From NCBI GenBank assembly GCA_002720475.1, contig PBIL01000024.1, positions 1-64,000 of the forward strand: a DNA stretch of 64,000 bases. The letters are read 5' to 3'. The translations under genes were made by a program, and so were the position numbers. This DNA is from Roseovarius sp. (GTDB lineage: Bacteria > Pseudomonadota > Alphaproteobacteria > Rhodobacterales > Rhodobacteraceae). This document shows positions 1 to 8,866 of the stretch, in pieces (position 1 is the stretch's first letter; each line of letters opens with the position of its first letter). The notes under the pieces were generated by a model, which searched no databases, had not been told where the DNA came from, and was given only the letters and a program-made list of their open reading frames with translations.

Positions 1-69
1 CGCCTGCCCGAGATCATCCAAGGGGTTGAGTTCCGCGACGGCCTCCGCCAACTTCAAGCTGCCGCCTGA
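1..69 (+). CDS. IS256-family transposase, C-terminal fragment (5' end outside window)
   Basis: Frame 1 is open from the window edge to TGA at 67-69 and encodes 22 residues beginning LPEIIQGVEFRDGL after one Arg. IS256 (mutator) transposases commonly end in a comparable tail, a Leu-Pro-x-Val/Ile-Ile-x-Gly-Val-x-Phe-x-Asp-Gly motif followed by a short Ala-rich end. Only the tail is visible, so the catalytic DDE domain cannot be examined. The location beside a terminal-repeat-like sequence and a truncated permease supports the call. Confidence 0.55.
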   Translation, partial: RLPEIIQGVEFRDGLRQLQAAA

Positions 70-99
70 TCAGGCGTCACCAACTTCTGCGTATATCTC
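1..99 (+). mobile_element. right end of an IS256-type (mutator) insertion sequence, partial
   Basis: Positions 1-69 carry the last codons of a transposase-like frame. Just beyond its stop lies a stretch (about 73-99) that reads on the minus strand GAGATATACGCAGAAGTTGG and resembles the terminal inverted repeat of IS256-family elements. The homology of the neighbouring permease gene stops exactly here, which is what an insertion junction would look like. The element's other end lies outside the window, so family and boundary are inferred. A short target duplication beginning at about 100 (TCGCGGCC) would be expected at the far end. Confidence 0.6.
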
Positions 100-341
100 T
101 CGCGGCCCCGGCACCCGGCGGTGTGCCGGGCCAGCCAGGCATGGACCACCACCCCGGCCAGGATGGCCACCGCCGCCCCCGGCACGATCCGCCCGAAGAC
201 GATCTCCTCGGGCATCTGGAACACGAACCGGCAGACCCCCGACAGGATCAGCAGGTTGACGAGGTTGTCCGTGAACAGCGCCCAGAAGGCGCTGAAATCG
301 CCGCGCGTGAGCAGTCTGTAGTGATAGCTCCCTGCGTCCAT
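54..341 (-). pseudogene. NCS2-type purine/xanthine permease, N-terminal fragment interrupted by IS
   Basis: The first about 75 residues look like the N-terminus of Roseobacter-type NCS2 (xanthine/uracil family) permeases: a short soluble start, then membrane segments containing FSAFWALFTDNLVNLLIL and IVPGAAVAILAGVVVHAWLA. A full member has over 400 residues. Here the homology ends after LARHTAG near position 100, and the frame runs into the IS end before stopping at 54. A strong ribosome binding site (GGAGGAG) sits just ahead of the ATG at 341, so the start is intact and only the body is lost. Upstream on the same strand is the xdhC tail, matching the usual xdh-permease order. No transport function is expected. 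Confidence 0.7.
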
Positions 342-385
342 GACGCGCTCCTCCTCTGGACTGGACCGGCCCGGCCTGACGGGTG

Positions 386-530
386 TCAGGCCGATTTCCC
401 CTCCCGGTCATTCAAGGGCCCCGGCCGGGGCGTCCTTCCCGCCTCCCGCGGGGCGGTTTCGACGCGGCCGCAGGCCAGCGCGGCCATCACCTCGGCCACC
501 ACGAAGGCGGCGATGACGCCGGGCCGCTTG
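386..530 (-). pseudogene. xdhC: xdhC (xanthine dehydrogenase accessory protein) C-terminal fragment
   Basis: The minus frame ending at 386 encodes DKRPGVIAAFVVAEVMAAL followed by a polar tail. This resembles the C-terminus of XdhC proteins, where a Gly-x-Lys-x-Pro-x-x-Ile-Ala motif precedes a hydrophobic helix. Upstream of about 530 the homology ends and the DNA instead belongs, on the opposite strand, to puuD. XdhC inserts the molybdenum cofactor into xanthine dehydrogenase, and the gene would normally be about 300 codons. The adjacent permease supports a former xdhABC-permease operon. The boundary is approximate. Confidence 0.55.
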
Positions 531-1241
531 TCGCGGCTGCACCTGGGGGCCTTCACCGCGACGATCATGACCGCCAACGTGTTCTTCCAGATCATGCCCA
601 ATCAACGCATCGTCGTGGCCGATCTCAAGCCGGGGCGGGTGCCGGACGCGAGATACGGCCGGATCGCCAAGCTGCGCTCGACCCATAACAACTATCTGAC
701 CCTGCCGGTCGTGTTCCCGATGCTGTCGAACCACTATCCGCTGGCCTTCGCCACCGAACATGCCTGGATCATCGCCGCGCTGATCTTTCTCACCGGGGTC
801 ACGATCCGGCACTATTTCAACACCCTGCACCGCACCGGCGCGGGGCCGCACTGGACCTGGGCCGTGACCGTGCTGATCATGGTGCTGATCGCCTGGCTCT
901 CGACCTTCTCCGGCACCGGAAGCCTGGAGGCGGCGGAGGCGCGCGCGCTGAGCCCGCAGGACCGGCGCCATGTCGAGGCTCCGGGTTTCGAGGACGCCTA
1001 TCTCGCGGTGATCGGCAATTGTTCCATGTGCCATGCGCGCACTCCCGCCTGGGAGGGGATCTGGCAGGCCGCGAAAGCCGTCTATCTCGAGACGGAGGCG
1101 GACGTGGCCCGCCATGCCACGCAGATCTACCTTCAGGCCGGGCTGAGCCGCGCCATGCCGCCGCCCAATGCCTTTCCCATGCCGGATGAGGCCCGCGCCG
1201 CGATCACCGCCTGGATCCGGGGGGTGCGCGGCGAGTCCTGA
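525..1241 (+). pseudogene. puuD: puuD urate hydroxylase, 3' fragment with cytochrome c domain
   Basis: The plus frame from about 525 to TGA at 1241 matches the C-terminal half of PuuD, the membrane-bound cytochrome c-linked urate oxidase. It has a membrane segment starting LHLGAFTATIMTANVFFQIM, then NQRIVVADLKPGR, a motif STHNNYLTLPVVFPMLSNHY, two more membrane helices, and a soluble C-terminal cytochrome domain with the haem c site CSMCH (nucleotides about 1021-1035). Complete PuuD has about 400 residues with additional N-terminal helices. Those are absent, and the preceding sequence belongs to the opposed xdhC fragment. No good ribosome binding site precedes the remaining frame; ATG 513 is the nearest upstream. 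It is most likely non-functional. Confidence 0.75.
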
Positions 1242-1417
1242 TCGCGCGGCCTTGTGCCCAAGCGGGGAAGATCGCCCGCGATGTCCAGGGCCCGCTCGGG
1301 TCGGAGCATCCGGTCCCAGCCCCGCCAGCGTCAGCGCGGCGTCAGGTCGTCCAGATGAGCCACGAGCGGCGGCCCGGTTTGCGCGCTCCCCCCTTCGGGC
1401 GCAAGCGGGGCGCGCGA
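1242..1417. other. intergenic gap between puuD remnant and lipoprotein gene
   Basis: The two flanking genes converge here. No convincing gene, terminator hairpin with T-tract or RNA was recognised. Confidence 0.4.
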
Positions 1418-2053
1418 TCAGATCTGGTTTATCGCGCCGAGCACCCCGAGGGAGCGCGCGTGATAGCCGTTCGCATCGCCCAGTTCCTGGCGGATGACAT
1501 CCCCCAGATGCTCGGTGATGCGCCGCTTCTGTGTGATCCCGTTGCGCTCCGCCTCGATCGCCGCCTGGCCGCCGAGGGCGCGGAAATCGGCCTTGACGAA
1601 TTTCGGAGCCGTCAGCGCCGCGCCGGTCGCGGGATCGCGCAGCACATAGGTGAACTGGATCGCATGGACGCCGCCAATGGTATAGCGCGCCTTTTCGCTC
1701 AGCGCGTGAAAGCGGCTCAGCTCGACATCGAGCACCACCGGGACCGAGCCTTGCGGCAGGCCGTCAATGCCGCGCGCGAAGGCATTCTCGAGGATCGCCT
1801 GCACCTGCGCGTGCCGGTCGCCGGGGCCGTCCTCGCGCCAGACGATATCGCCGCCCGGATAGTAGCTGTTCGCCTCCGACACCTTCAGCGATGGCGGCAC
1901 CGACACCCGGACCGCCTGCACGTCGAGCGAAAGCGCGGCCGGCGTGGCCTGCGGGGCCGGGAAGGACGCATTGCGGCTGGCCGTATCGGGGCTGGCGCAG
2001 GCGACCAGGCCAAGTGCAAGCAGCATGGCAGTGCCGAGTTTCACGATCCGCAT
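1418..2053 (-). CDS. putative lipoprotein (Rhodobacteraceae DUF6778-like)
   Basis: The protein has 211 residues. It starts MRIVKLGTAMLLALGLVACAS, a lipoprotein signal peptide with lipobox LVAC and lipidated Cys19. The rest is soluble and presumably faces the periplasm. It includes GDIVWREDGPGDRHAQVQAILENAF and a beta-rich middle (VPVVLDVELSRFHAL, IQFTYVLRDPATGAAL). A start further upstream (2152) is possible in frame, but ATG 2053 is preceded by GGAGAA and begins exactly at the signal peptide. Similar lipoproteins occur in Rhodobacteraceae, with no assigned biochemical role that I know of. Confidence 0.75.
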   Translation of the reverse strand: MRIVKLGTAMLLALGLVACASPDTASRNASFPAPQATPAALSLDVQAVRVSVPPSLKVSEANSYYPGGDIVWREDGPGDRHAQVQAILENAFARGIDGLPQGSVPVVLDVELSRFHALSEKARYTIGGVHAIQFTYVLRDPATGAALTAPKFVKADFRALGGQAAIEAERNGITQKRRITEHLGDVIRQELGDANGYHARSLGVLGAINQI

Positions 2054-2153
2054 GTCGTTCTCCGTGGGTAGCCCCTGTGTCACACCCGAGGCTGCCCGCC
2101 GAATCGGGCACATTTGCGACAAATCGCGTGTATTCCCGTGGCAGGAAGGCATC

Positions 2154-2426
2154 TCAGCCCCGCGGGCGCGCCCGCCAGCCGCCCCGGCGGCGCGGCACGG
2201 CGGCCCGTTCCAGCCCCTCGCGCAGCACGGCGGTCATCGGATGGTCGGGGTTCGCGGGCGCGTGGCGGGCAAGAAGCGCCTCGAGCGCCGCGCGCAGCTC
2301 TGCCCCCTCCGGGGCCGAAAGCGCCCAGTCGAGAAAGATCGACCGGCATTCGCCCGGCCCGATCCCCTCGATCCGGTAGGCCTCGCGGATGAGCCCCTTT
2401 GCGTCATGCGCCTCGCCGCGTGCCAT
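2154..2426 (-). CDS. small conserved hypothetical protein downstream of glnE
   Basis: The product has 90 residues, starting MARGEAHDAKGLIREAYRI. The ATG lies two bases beyond the glnE stop (TAG-CC-ATG), so translation is probably coupled to glnE and the ribosome site GGAGGG lies inside the glnE end. The sequence is mainly helical (FLDWALSAPEGAELRAALEALLARH) with an Arg-rich C-terminus and no signal peptide or membrane segment. I do not recognise a named domain. Position and spacing argue that it is real. Confidence 0.65.
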   Translation of the reverse strand: MARGEAHDAKGLIREAYRIEGIGPGECRSIFLDWALSAPEGAELRAALEALLARHAPANPDHPMTAVLREGLERAAVPRRRGGWRARPRG

Positions 2427-2428
2427 GG

Positions 2429-5215
2429 CTAGCCCTCCTTCCCTGCAAGCGCCCGGTCTATCGCCCCAGCCGCGGCGGCGCACACCCCTGCCAGACGCCG
2501 TTCCAGCGACCCGAGGCTTTGCTCACCGGTCTCCCGAAGCAGGAACGCCGCACCCGCCTCGCCGATCCGACCGGGGTCAAGCACGCCGCTCCCCAGAAGC
2601 CGGGCCACCATATGCACTTTCCAGCAAAGCCCGTGGGCCTCCGTCAGTGCTGCGCCATCCGCGGCATCGAGCCACCCGGATGCGACAGCGCCCTCGAGAC
2701 CGCGCCGCACGTCGCGCGCGCCCTGCCCGGCCAGCAGGTTGCCCGCCTGCGCGACATGCTCCTGCTCCATCAGCCGCCCCGGCCCGAGCTTCACGTCCCA
2801 CGGGCCTTCGGGGGGCTTCGCCTCGGCCACGCGGGCACGCATTTCGGCCACGGCGGCGATCACCTCGGCGCGGTCGTGCCCGGCCGACAGCAGATCCCTG
2901 CGAAACGCCTCGACATCGCGGCCAAGGCTCTCGGACCCGCAGATCACCCGCGCCCGCGTGAGCGCCAGATGCTCCCAGAGCCAGGCCTCCTCGCGCTGAT
3001 AGCTCTGGAAGGCAGGCCAGCTTGTCGCCACCGGCCCCTGGTTGCCCGAGGGGCGCAGGCGCATGTCCACCTCGTAAAGCCGCCCCTCGGCCATGGGCGC
3101 GGTCAGCGCGGTGATCATCGCCTGGGTGAGGCGCGCGTAATAGGGCCGGGGTGCCAGCGGCCGGGGGCCGTCCGAGCCTTCGGCCCCTTCGGCGTCATAG
3201 ATCACGATGAGATCGAGATCGGACCCGGCATTGAGCCGCTCCGCCCCGAGCGAGCCCATGCCGAGCACCACCGCGCCGCGCCCCGGGGGAAACCCGTGCT
3301 TTTCGCCGAACTGCGCGATCACCACGGGCCAGAGCGCGCCGATCACCGCGCCTGCAAGATCGGCATACTGCGCCGCCGCCGCATCGGCATCGCAGAGCCC
3401 GCGCAGGTGATGCACCCCCACCCGGAAATGCCATTCCTTGTGCCAGCGCCGCGCCGCGTCGAGCGCGCGCTCGTAATCGGCTTCGGCGCGCATGACCTCG
3501 GTGAGCGCCGCCTCGAGCGCCGCCCGCCCCGGCCAGGGGGCAAAGAAATCCCCCGCGATCACCGCGTCGAACACCGCGGCATTGCGCGAGAGATAAGCCC
3601 CGAGCGCGGGCGCCGTGCCCACGATATCCACCAGCAGGTCGATGAGCTGCGGATTGGCCTCGAAGAGCGAGAAGACCTGCACCCCCGCCGGAAGCCCGCG
3701 CAGGAAGCCGTCGAAGGCCAGCAGCGCCTCGGCCGGATTGGCCGCGCGGGCAAGGCGCGCCAGGATCTCGGGGCGCAGCCGCTTGAAGATCTGCTGCGCG
3801 CGCTCCGAGCGCAGCGCCGGATAGCCGTGCCAGCGCGCGATCACCTCCTCGTCGAACGCCGCCTGCGGCGCGGGCGCGGGCGCGTCGCAGGCGGCCTCCT
3901 GGCGAAAGAAATCCTCGATCAGCGCATCCACCGCCAGAAGCCGCTCGGTGATCTCGGCGCGCAAGTCCCGCGTCTCGCGCCCGGTGAAGGCGGCAAGGCG
4001 GTCGAACTCATCGGGCGTGGCGGGCAGCAGATGGGTCTGCGCGTCGCGCAGCATCTGCACCCGGTGCTCGATCTCCCGGTGAAAGCGGTAATGGCCGGTG
4101 AGCGCCTCTGCCGCGTCGCGCGGCACCCAGCCCTTCTCGGCCAGCCGGGCCAGCCCCTCGACCGTGCCGCGCACCCGAAGATCGGGGTCGCGCCCGCCGG
4201 CGATGAGCTGCCGGGTCTGGGTGAAGAACTCGATCTCGCGGATGCCGCCGCGCCCCAGCTTCATGTCGTGCCCCTCGAGCGTGAGCGTGCCGCCCAGCCC
4301 CTTGTGCTCTCGGATCGCCAGCCGCATGTTATGCGCGTCCTCGATCGCCGCGAAATCCAGATGCCGCCGCCAGACGAAGGGCCTCAGCGTCTCGATGAAG
4401 CGCGCGCCCGCCGCCAGATCGCCCGCGCAGGGCCGCGCCTTGATCCAGGCCGCGCGCTCCCAGGTGCGGCCAAGGCTCTCGTAATAGGTCTCGGCGGCGG
4501 CCATGGCCATGCAGACGGGCGTCACGCCCGAATCGGGGCGCAGGCGCAGATCGGTGCGGAACACATAGCCCTCGGCGGTGCGGTCGTTGAGCATCGCCGC
4601 CATGCGGCGGGTGGCGCGCACGAGGCTCGCGCGCGCCTCGTGGAATTCCGCGCGCGCGAAGCGCTCTTCGTCGAAAAGGCAGATCAGGTCGATATCCGAG
4701 CTGTAGTTGAGCTCATGCGCGCCCATCTTGCCCATGGCAAAGACGGTCATGCCCGCGCCGGTGGCAATGTCCGCCTCGGTCATGCCGGGCAATTTGCCGC
4801 GCCGGATCTCGGCCCGGAGCGCCGCGCGCAGCGCCAGATCGCAGGCCAGATCGGCGAAATCCGTGAGATGGCCGGTGACCTGCTCGAGCGTCCAGGCCCC
4901 GCCCAGATCGGCCAGCGCGCTCAGCAGCGCCACGCGACGCTTGGCCATGCGCAGGGCATCAGGCAGCGTGTCGGGCGCGGTCTCGCGCAGCCCCTCGTAA
5001 AGGGCCGCAAGCGCCGGCTCGGGGGCTTCGGCCGCCTCCAGAAACCACGCGCCTTCCTGCACAACGAGCGACTTGAGGAACGGGCTGCACCCCGCCGCGC
5101 CCGCCACCAGATCGGCCAGCGGACCCGAAAGGCCGGGCAGATGCCCCAGCGCCTCGGCCCCTTCGGAGGGATCGAAAGGGCGCGGGCAGCGGGTGAGACG
5201 GCGAGCAAGCGACAT
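2429..5215 (-). CDS. glnE: bifunctional glutamine synthetase adenylyltransferase / adenylyl-removing enzyme
   Basis: GlnE (928 residues) adenylylates and de-adenylylates glutamine synthetase in response to PII protein, tuning nitrogen assimilation in the cytoplasm. It shows the two nucleotidyltransferase halves expected of the family. The N-terminal one has MGKMGAHELNYSSDIDLI near residue 172 followed by GRGGIREIEFFTQ. The C-terminal one has LGMGSLGAERLNAGSDLDL near residue 665. Both D-x-D metal-binding pairs are present, and the length matches E. coli GlnE (about 946). I chose ATG 5215 (MSLARRLTRCPRPFD) over the upstream in-frame ATG at 5272, whose extra residues look like leader sequence. 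The small ORF at 2426 follows directly. Confidence 0.95.
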   Translation of the reverse strand: MSLARRLTRCPRPFDPSEGAEALGHLPGLSGPLADLVAGAAGCSPFLKSLVVQEGAWFLEAAEAPEPALAALYEGLRETAPDTLPDALRMAKRRVALLSALADLGGAWTLEQVTGHLTDFADLACDLALRAALRAEIRRGKLPGMTEADIATGAGMTVFAMGKMGAHELNYSSDIDLICLFDEERFARAEFHEARASLVRATRRMAAMLNDRTAEGYVFRTDLRLRPDSGVTPVCMAMAAAETYYESLGRTWERAAWIKARPCAGDLAAGARFIETLRPFVWRRHLDFAAIEDAHNMRLAIREHKGLGGTLTLEGHDMKLGRGGIREIEFFTQTRQLIAGGRDPDLRVRGTVEGLARLAEKGWVPRDAAEALTGHYRFHREIEHRVQMLRDAQTHLLPATPDEFDRLAAFTGRETRDLRAEITERLLAVDALIEDFFRQEAACDAPAPAPQAAFDEEVIARWHGYPALRSERAQQIFKRLRPEILARLARAANPAEALLAFDGFLRGLPAGVQVFSLFEANPQLIDLLVDIVGTAPALGAYLSRNAAVFDAVIAGDFFAPWPGRAALEAALTEVMRAEADYERALDAARRWHKEWHFRVGVHHLRGLCDADAAAAQYADLAGAVIGALWPVVIAQFGEKHGFPPGRGAVVLGMGSLGAERLNAGSDLDLIVIYDAEGAEGSDGPRPLAPRPYYARLTQAMITALTAPMAEGRLYEVDMRLRPSGNQGPVATSWPAFQSYQREEAWLWEHLALTRARVICGSESLGRDVEAFRRDLLSAGHDRAEVIAAVAEMRARVAEAKPPEGPWDVKLGPGRLMEQEHVAQAGNLLAGQGARDVRRGLEGAVASGWLDAADGAALTEAHGLCWKVHMVARLLGSGVLDPGRIGEAGAAFLLRETGEQSLGSLERRLAGVCAAAAGAIDRALAGKEG

Positions 5216-5307
5216 GTCCGCGAGTGATACAGCCACGGCGGGTCTGGTCAATGGCCCGGCCTCGTGAGACATTGCCGTGCAGTCGATGCCAGACGGACAG
5301 GAGAGAG

Positions 5308-5775
5308 ATGAGCAAAAGCGTTGCCCGCGTCCGCCGCGCCCTTGCCGAGGCGGGCCTCACGATCGAGCCGGTCGAGATCGGCCCCGCCACCACCGCGCAG
5401 ATGGCCGCCGATCTTGTCGGCTGCGACCTGGCGCAGATCGCCAAGTCGATCATGTTCCGAGACGAGACCACCGGCGCGGCGCTGCTCTTCGTCACCTCGG
5501 GCGCGAACCGTGTCGACGCGGGGCGCGCCGCCACCGTGGCGGGGTGCCCGCTGGGCAAGGCCGACGCCGCGCTTGTGCGGGCGCAGACGGGCTTTGCCAT
5601 CGGCGGGGTGGCCCCCGTGGGCCACCTGATGCCGCCGCGCGCCTTTTTCGATCCCCGTCTGCTCGATTTTCCGCAGGTCTGGGCGGCGGCGGGCACGCCG
5701 CGCCATCTCTTCGCCATCGCGCCCGCGCGGCTGCTGGAGATTTCGGGGGCAGCGCTGGCGGTGTTTACGGAGTGA
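5308..5775 (+). CDS. YbaK/EbsC-type aminoacyl-tRNA deacylase family protein
   Basis: The 155-residue protein fits the YbaK/ProX-type fold that hydrolyses mischarged aminoacyl-tRNA (for example Cys- or Ala-tRNAPro). Typical features are the strand-helix beginning (VARVRRALAEAGLTIEPVEI), AKSIMFRDETTGAALLFVTSGANRVD with the conserved Lys, and the family's GGVAPVGHLMPP loop near residue 105. It is a stand-alone protein without a tRNA synthetase domain. The start ATG 5308 follows GGAGAGAG; the frame is open further upstream, but that sequence overlaps the glnE promoter side. It diverges from glnE. Substrate specificity cannot be read from the sequence. Confidence 0.85.
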   Translation: MSKSVARVRRALAEAGLTIEPVEIGPATTAQMAADLVGCDLAQIAKSIMFRDETTGAALLFVTSGANRVDAGRAATVAGCPLGKADAALVRAQTGFAIGGVAPVGHLMPPRAFFDPRLLDFPQVWAAAGTPRHLFAIAPARLLEISGAALAVFTE

Positions 5776-5817
5776 CGCCCCGTGTGACCTGGTGCCGAGC
5801 GGCGCGGAGGCTGTTCC

Positions 5818-6660
5818 CTACCCCTCCGCCACCGCCCGCGCCAGGGCGCAGAACCGTTCCAGATCAACGGTTTCCGCGCGGTCCGTGGGCGCGATCCCGG
5901 CCGCCAGAAGCCGCTCCTCGATATCGGGGGCGAGGCCCTTCAGCGCCGCGCGCAACATCTTGCGGCGCTGGTTGAAAGCCTGCGCCACCACGCGCTCCAG
6001 CACCTTGGCATCCGCCGGATAGCGCGGCGCGGGCAATGCCGTGAGGTGGACCACCGCGCTCGAGACCTTGGGCGGCGGGGTGAAGGCCCCGGGCGGCAGA
6101 TGCATCACGATCCGCGCCTCCGCCCGCCACTGAACGAGCAGCGCCAGCCGCCCGAATGCCCTGGAGCCGGGCGCGGCGACGATCCGCTCGGCCACCTCGC
6201 GCTGGAACATCAGCGTCAGCGACTGCCAGAACGGCGGCCAGTCCGGCGGGGTGAGCCAGCGGATCAGCAGCTCGGTGCCCACGTTATAGGGCAGGTTGGC
6301 CACCACGCGGATCGGCGGGCTCAGATGCTCTGCCGGGTCGATCAGGAGGGCGTCGGCATTGAGCACGGTAAGCCGCCCCGGCGCGGCGGCGGCGATCTCG
6401 GCCAGCGCGGGCAGGCAGCGCGCATCCTTCTCGATGGCGAGAACGTGGCGCGCGCCCTCCATCAGCAGCCCGCGCGTCAGCCCGCCCGGACCGGGGCCGA
6501 TTTCCAGCACGTCGCAGGCCGAGAGATCCCCCGCCTGCCGCGCGATCCTGGACGTGAGATTGAGATCCAGGAGGAAATTCTGCCCGAGCGACTTTCTTGC
6601 CGAAAGCCCGTGCGCGGCGATCACCCGAGAGAGCGGCGGCAGGTCATGCAGCGCGCTCAT
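5818..6660 (-). CDS. rsmA: 16S rRNA (adenine1518-N6/adenine1519-N6)-dimethyltransferase
   Basis: RsmA/KsgA (280 residues) dimethylates two adjacent adenines near the 3' end of 16S rRNA, a late step of 30S assembly. The SAM-binding motif [15 protein letters not shown] (residues about 52-66) and the catalytic NLPYNVG motif (about residue 123) are intact. The N-terminal [10 protein letters not shown] signature is also present. It is the last gene of the lptF-lptG-lptD-surA-pdxA-rsmA run, and its ATG overlaps the pdxA stop by four bases (ATGA). The pdxA-rsmA pairing downstream of surA is widely conserved in proteobacteria. Confidence 0.96.
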   Translation of the reverse strand: MSALHDLPPLSRVIAAHGLSARKSLGQNFLLDLNLTSRIARQAGDLSACDVLEIGPGPGGLTRGLLMEGARHVLAIEKDARCLPALAEIAAAAPGRLTVLNADALLIDPAEHLSPPIRVVANLPYNVGTELLIRWLTPPDWPPFWQSLTLMFQREVAERIVAAPGSRAFGRLALLVQWRAEARIVMHLPPGAFTPPPKVSSAVVHLTALPAPRYPADAKVLERVVAQAFNQRRKMLRAALKGLAPDIEERLLAAGIAPTDRAETVDLERFCALARAVAEG

Positions 6661-7616
6661 CCGCGCGCCTTCGCCAGCCTGTCCGCCAGCCGCAATGCCT
6701 CGATCAGCGAGTCAGGGCTGGCCCGCCCCTGCCCCGCGATGTCAAGCGCGGTGCCGTGATCGGGCGAGGTGCGGATGAAGGGCAGCCCCAGCGTCACGTT
6801 CACGCCCCGGTCGAAATCGAGCGTCTTGACGGGGATGAGCGCCTGATCGTGATACATGGCGATGGCCGCGTCATAGCCTGCGCGCGCCGCCGCATGAAAC
6901 ATCGTGTCGGCCGAAAGCGGGCCGCGCAGGTCCATCCCCCCGGCGCGCATCCGCTCGAGCACGGGGCCGATCACCTCGATCTCCTCGCGTCCCATCCGCC
7001 CGCCCTCGCCCGCATGCGGGTTGAGCCCGGCCACCGCGAGGCGCGGCGCGGCGATCCCGAAATCCCGGATCAGCGCGGCATGGGTGATGCGGATCGTCTC
7101 TTCCAGCAGATCGGCGGTCAGCGCCCTGGGCACCTCCGAGAGCGGGATGTGGATGGTGACGGGCACGACCCGCAACGCCGGAGCCGCGAGCATCATCACG
7201 ACGCGGCCCACCCCGGCGAGATGGGCGAGATATTCGGTATGGCCCGGAAAGGCAAAGCCCGCCCCCTCCTGCAGCGCCTGCTTGTGGATGGGCGCGGTGC
7301 AGAGCGCGCGCGCCTCCCCCCCCTGCACGAGCGCCACGGCCCGCGCGATCACGTCGATCACGCCTTGCGCCTGCGCCGCCTGCGGCCTTCCCGGCACGCG
7401 CGGACCGGGAAAGGGATGGGCAAGCACGGGAAGCGCGCGGGCCGCCACGCCCGCCGCCTCGGAGGGCCGGTCGATCACCGCCACGGGCACGCCTTCGGGC
7501 ACATGGCCCGGATCGCCGATCAGAAAGAACGGCAGCGCATCACGCAGCGCCTGCCAGGCGCTCGCGGCAATCTCGGGGCCGATGCCCGCGGGCTCTCCGC
7601 AGGTGAGGGCGATCAC
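6657..7616 (-). CDS. pdxA: 4-hydroxythreonine-4-phosphate dehydrogenase (vitamin B6 synthesis)
   Basis: PdxA (319 residues) oxidises 4-phosphohydroxy-L-threonine on the DXP-dependent route to pyridoxal phosphate. Recognisable blocks are [13 protein letters not shown] at the start, [10 protein letters not shown], a metal-binding [24 protein letters not shown], and [19 protein letters not shown] with the active-site residues. The start codon is GTG at 7616, overlapping the surA stop as GTGA; the family start MxLTxGDPAGIGPE begins at once, so no other start fits. The family usually has Asp where Glu stands in GEPAG, a conservative change. Confidence 0.95.
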   Translation of the reverse strand: MIALTCGEPAGIGPEIAASAWQALRDALPFFLIGDPGHVPEGVPVAVIDRPSEAAGVAARALPVLAHPFPGPRVPGRPQAAQAQGVIDVIARAVALVQGGEARALCTAPIHKQALQEGAGFAFPGHTEYLAHLAGVGRVVMMLAAPALRVVPVTIHIPLSEVPRALTADLLEETIRITHAALIRDFGIAAPRLAVAGLNPHAGEGGRMGREEIEVIGPVLERMRAGGMDLRGPLSADTMFHAAARAGYDAAIAMYHDQALIPVKTLDFDRGVNVTLGLPFIRTSPDHGTALDIAGQGRASPDSLIEALRLADRLAKARG

Positions 7617-8866
7617 GGCTCGACGATCCGCGCCTCGGCCTTGAGCTGTTCGAGATAGCCGTCGGCCAGCGACTGGATGCGCTGGTTGCGGATGAAGTTG
7701 GTGATGTTCTCCACCGACGGGGCATCTTCGTCGAGCTTGGGCGTGCGCCCGCAGAGCATGAGAAAGACCAGCGTCTGACCATTGGCGCGGGTGAGATTGG
7801 TCGAGACCTCGCCCGGATCGAGCAGGGCAAGTTCCGCGGCGATGTCGGCGGGGATCTCCTCGGGCGGCAGCGCGCCGCGCTCGAGCACCTCCGGGGGCTG
7901 GCCATAGGCGACGCCATAGAGATCGTCGCAGGTCTCGCCCTCGGCGCGGATCTGCGCGGCCCGGGCCAGCGCCTGCTCGCTGCGCCCGCCGGCAATGTAA
8001 TAGGCGGCGTATTCGATGGCCGAATATTGCGGCGCGGGCGGCTCTCCCTCGGCAATGTCGCGCAGCATGATCAGCGCAATGCCGTTTTCCAGCGGCAGAG
8101 GCTCGGATATCTCGCCCGGCCCGAGACCGAGCGCCACCTGCCCGAGCGCCGGCGGCAGATCCGAGAGCTTCTGCCAGGCCATGCGTCCGCCATTGCCCGC
8201 CGAGGGCGCGGCGGAATGCTGCCGGGCGAAGCGCGCGAATTCGGCCTCGCTCTTGCTCTGGGCGATCCGGCCCGCCAGCGCCTGCTTGGCCTCGGCATCC
8301 TCGAGGCTTGTCACGGGAAGGACGATCTCCGACAGCAGCACCTGCACCGGGGCGCGCCCCGAAAGCGCGCGCGTCGCGCGGTCGATCTCGTCCTCGCTCA
8401 CCGAGACCTGCGCGGCGAAGCGCGCGCGCGTCACCTCGCGCCAGGTGATCCCCGCCTGAACGAAGGCACGGAAGGATTCCTCGGAGACGCCCGACTGTTC
8501 CAGCGCGGCGATCAGATCCTCGGCGGTCATGTTGGCGCGCGCGGCAAATTCCTCCATCCCGGCGCGCACCGCATCCTCCGGCAGGGTCAGCCCGATGCTG
8601 CGCGCCGCCTCGAGCTTGATCCGCTCCTCGATGAGTTGCTCGCGCGCGAGCCGGTTGGTGTCTCCCGGCGCGCGAAACAGCGTCAGCATCCGCGCGCGCT
8701 GCTCGATCTCGTATCCCGTGACCGCCTGATCGTTGACGAAGATCGCCGGGGCGAAGAGGTTCTGCGCACCCGCCGGGCCCTGCGCCAGGGTCAGCGCGCC
8801 CGCCATCGCCAGAACAAACGCGCCGAAGCGGCGCAGGTGGCGGGAAAGTCTCGTGCTCATGCTCAT
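7613..8866 (-). CDS. surA: periplasmic peptidyl-prolyl isomerase/chaperone SurA
   Basis: The protein (417 residues) begins with a long signal peptide (MSMSTRLSRHLRRF, hydrophobic run, cut after GPAGA). It continues with the SurA N-terminal chaperone domain (APAIFVNDQAVTGYEIEQRARM) and a parvulin-type rotamase domain in the middle (VLLSEIVLPVTSLEDAEAK through WQKLSDLPPALGQVALGLGPGE). SurA escorts unfolded outer-membrane proteins, including LptD, to the BAM complex. The ATG at 8866 overlaps the lptD stop (ATGA) and is preceded by AGGA. An upstream ATG at 8878 lies inside lptD and is less likely. There is a single parvulin domain, as is usual in alphaproteobacteria. Confidence 0.92.
   Translation of the reverse strand: MSMSTRLSRHLRRFGAFVLAMAGALTLAQGPAGAQNLFAPAIFVNDQAVTGYEIEQRARMLTLFRAPGDTNRLAREQLIEERIKLEAARSIGLTLPEDAVRAGMEEFAARANMTAEDLIAALEQSGVSEESFRAFVQAGITWREVTRARFAAQVSVSEDEIDRATRALSGRAPVQVLLSEIVLPVTSLEDAEAKQALAGRIAQSKSEAEFARFARQHSAAPSAGNGGRMAWQKLSDLPPALGQVALGLGPGEISEPLPLENGIALIMLRDIAEGEPPAPQYSAIEYAAYYIAGGRSEQALARAAQIRAEGETCDDLYGVAYGQPPEVLERGALPPEEIPADIAAELALLDPGEVSTNLTRANGQTLVFLMLCGRTPKLDEDAPSVENITNFIRNQRIQSLADGYLEQLKAEARIVEP

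Noticed and set aside
123..524. N-terminal extension of the puuD frame
   Set aside because: The extra residues are antisense to xdhC and permease fragments; no puuD homology before about 525.
2399..5227. Long plus-strand open frame antisense to glnE
   Set aside because: Arg/Pro/Ala-rich shadow of glnE in high-GC DNA; no domain and no start signals.
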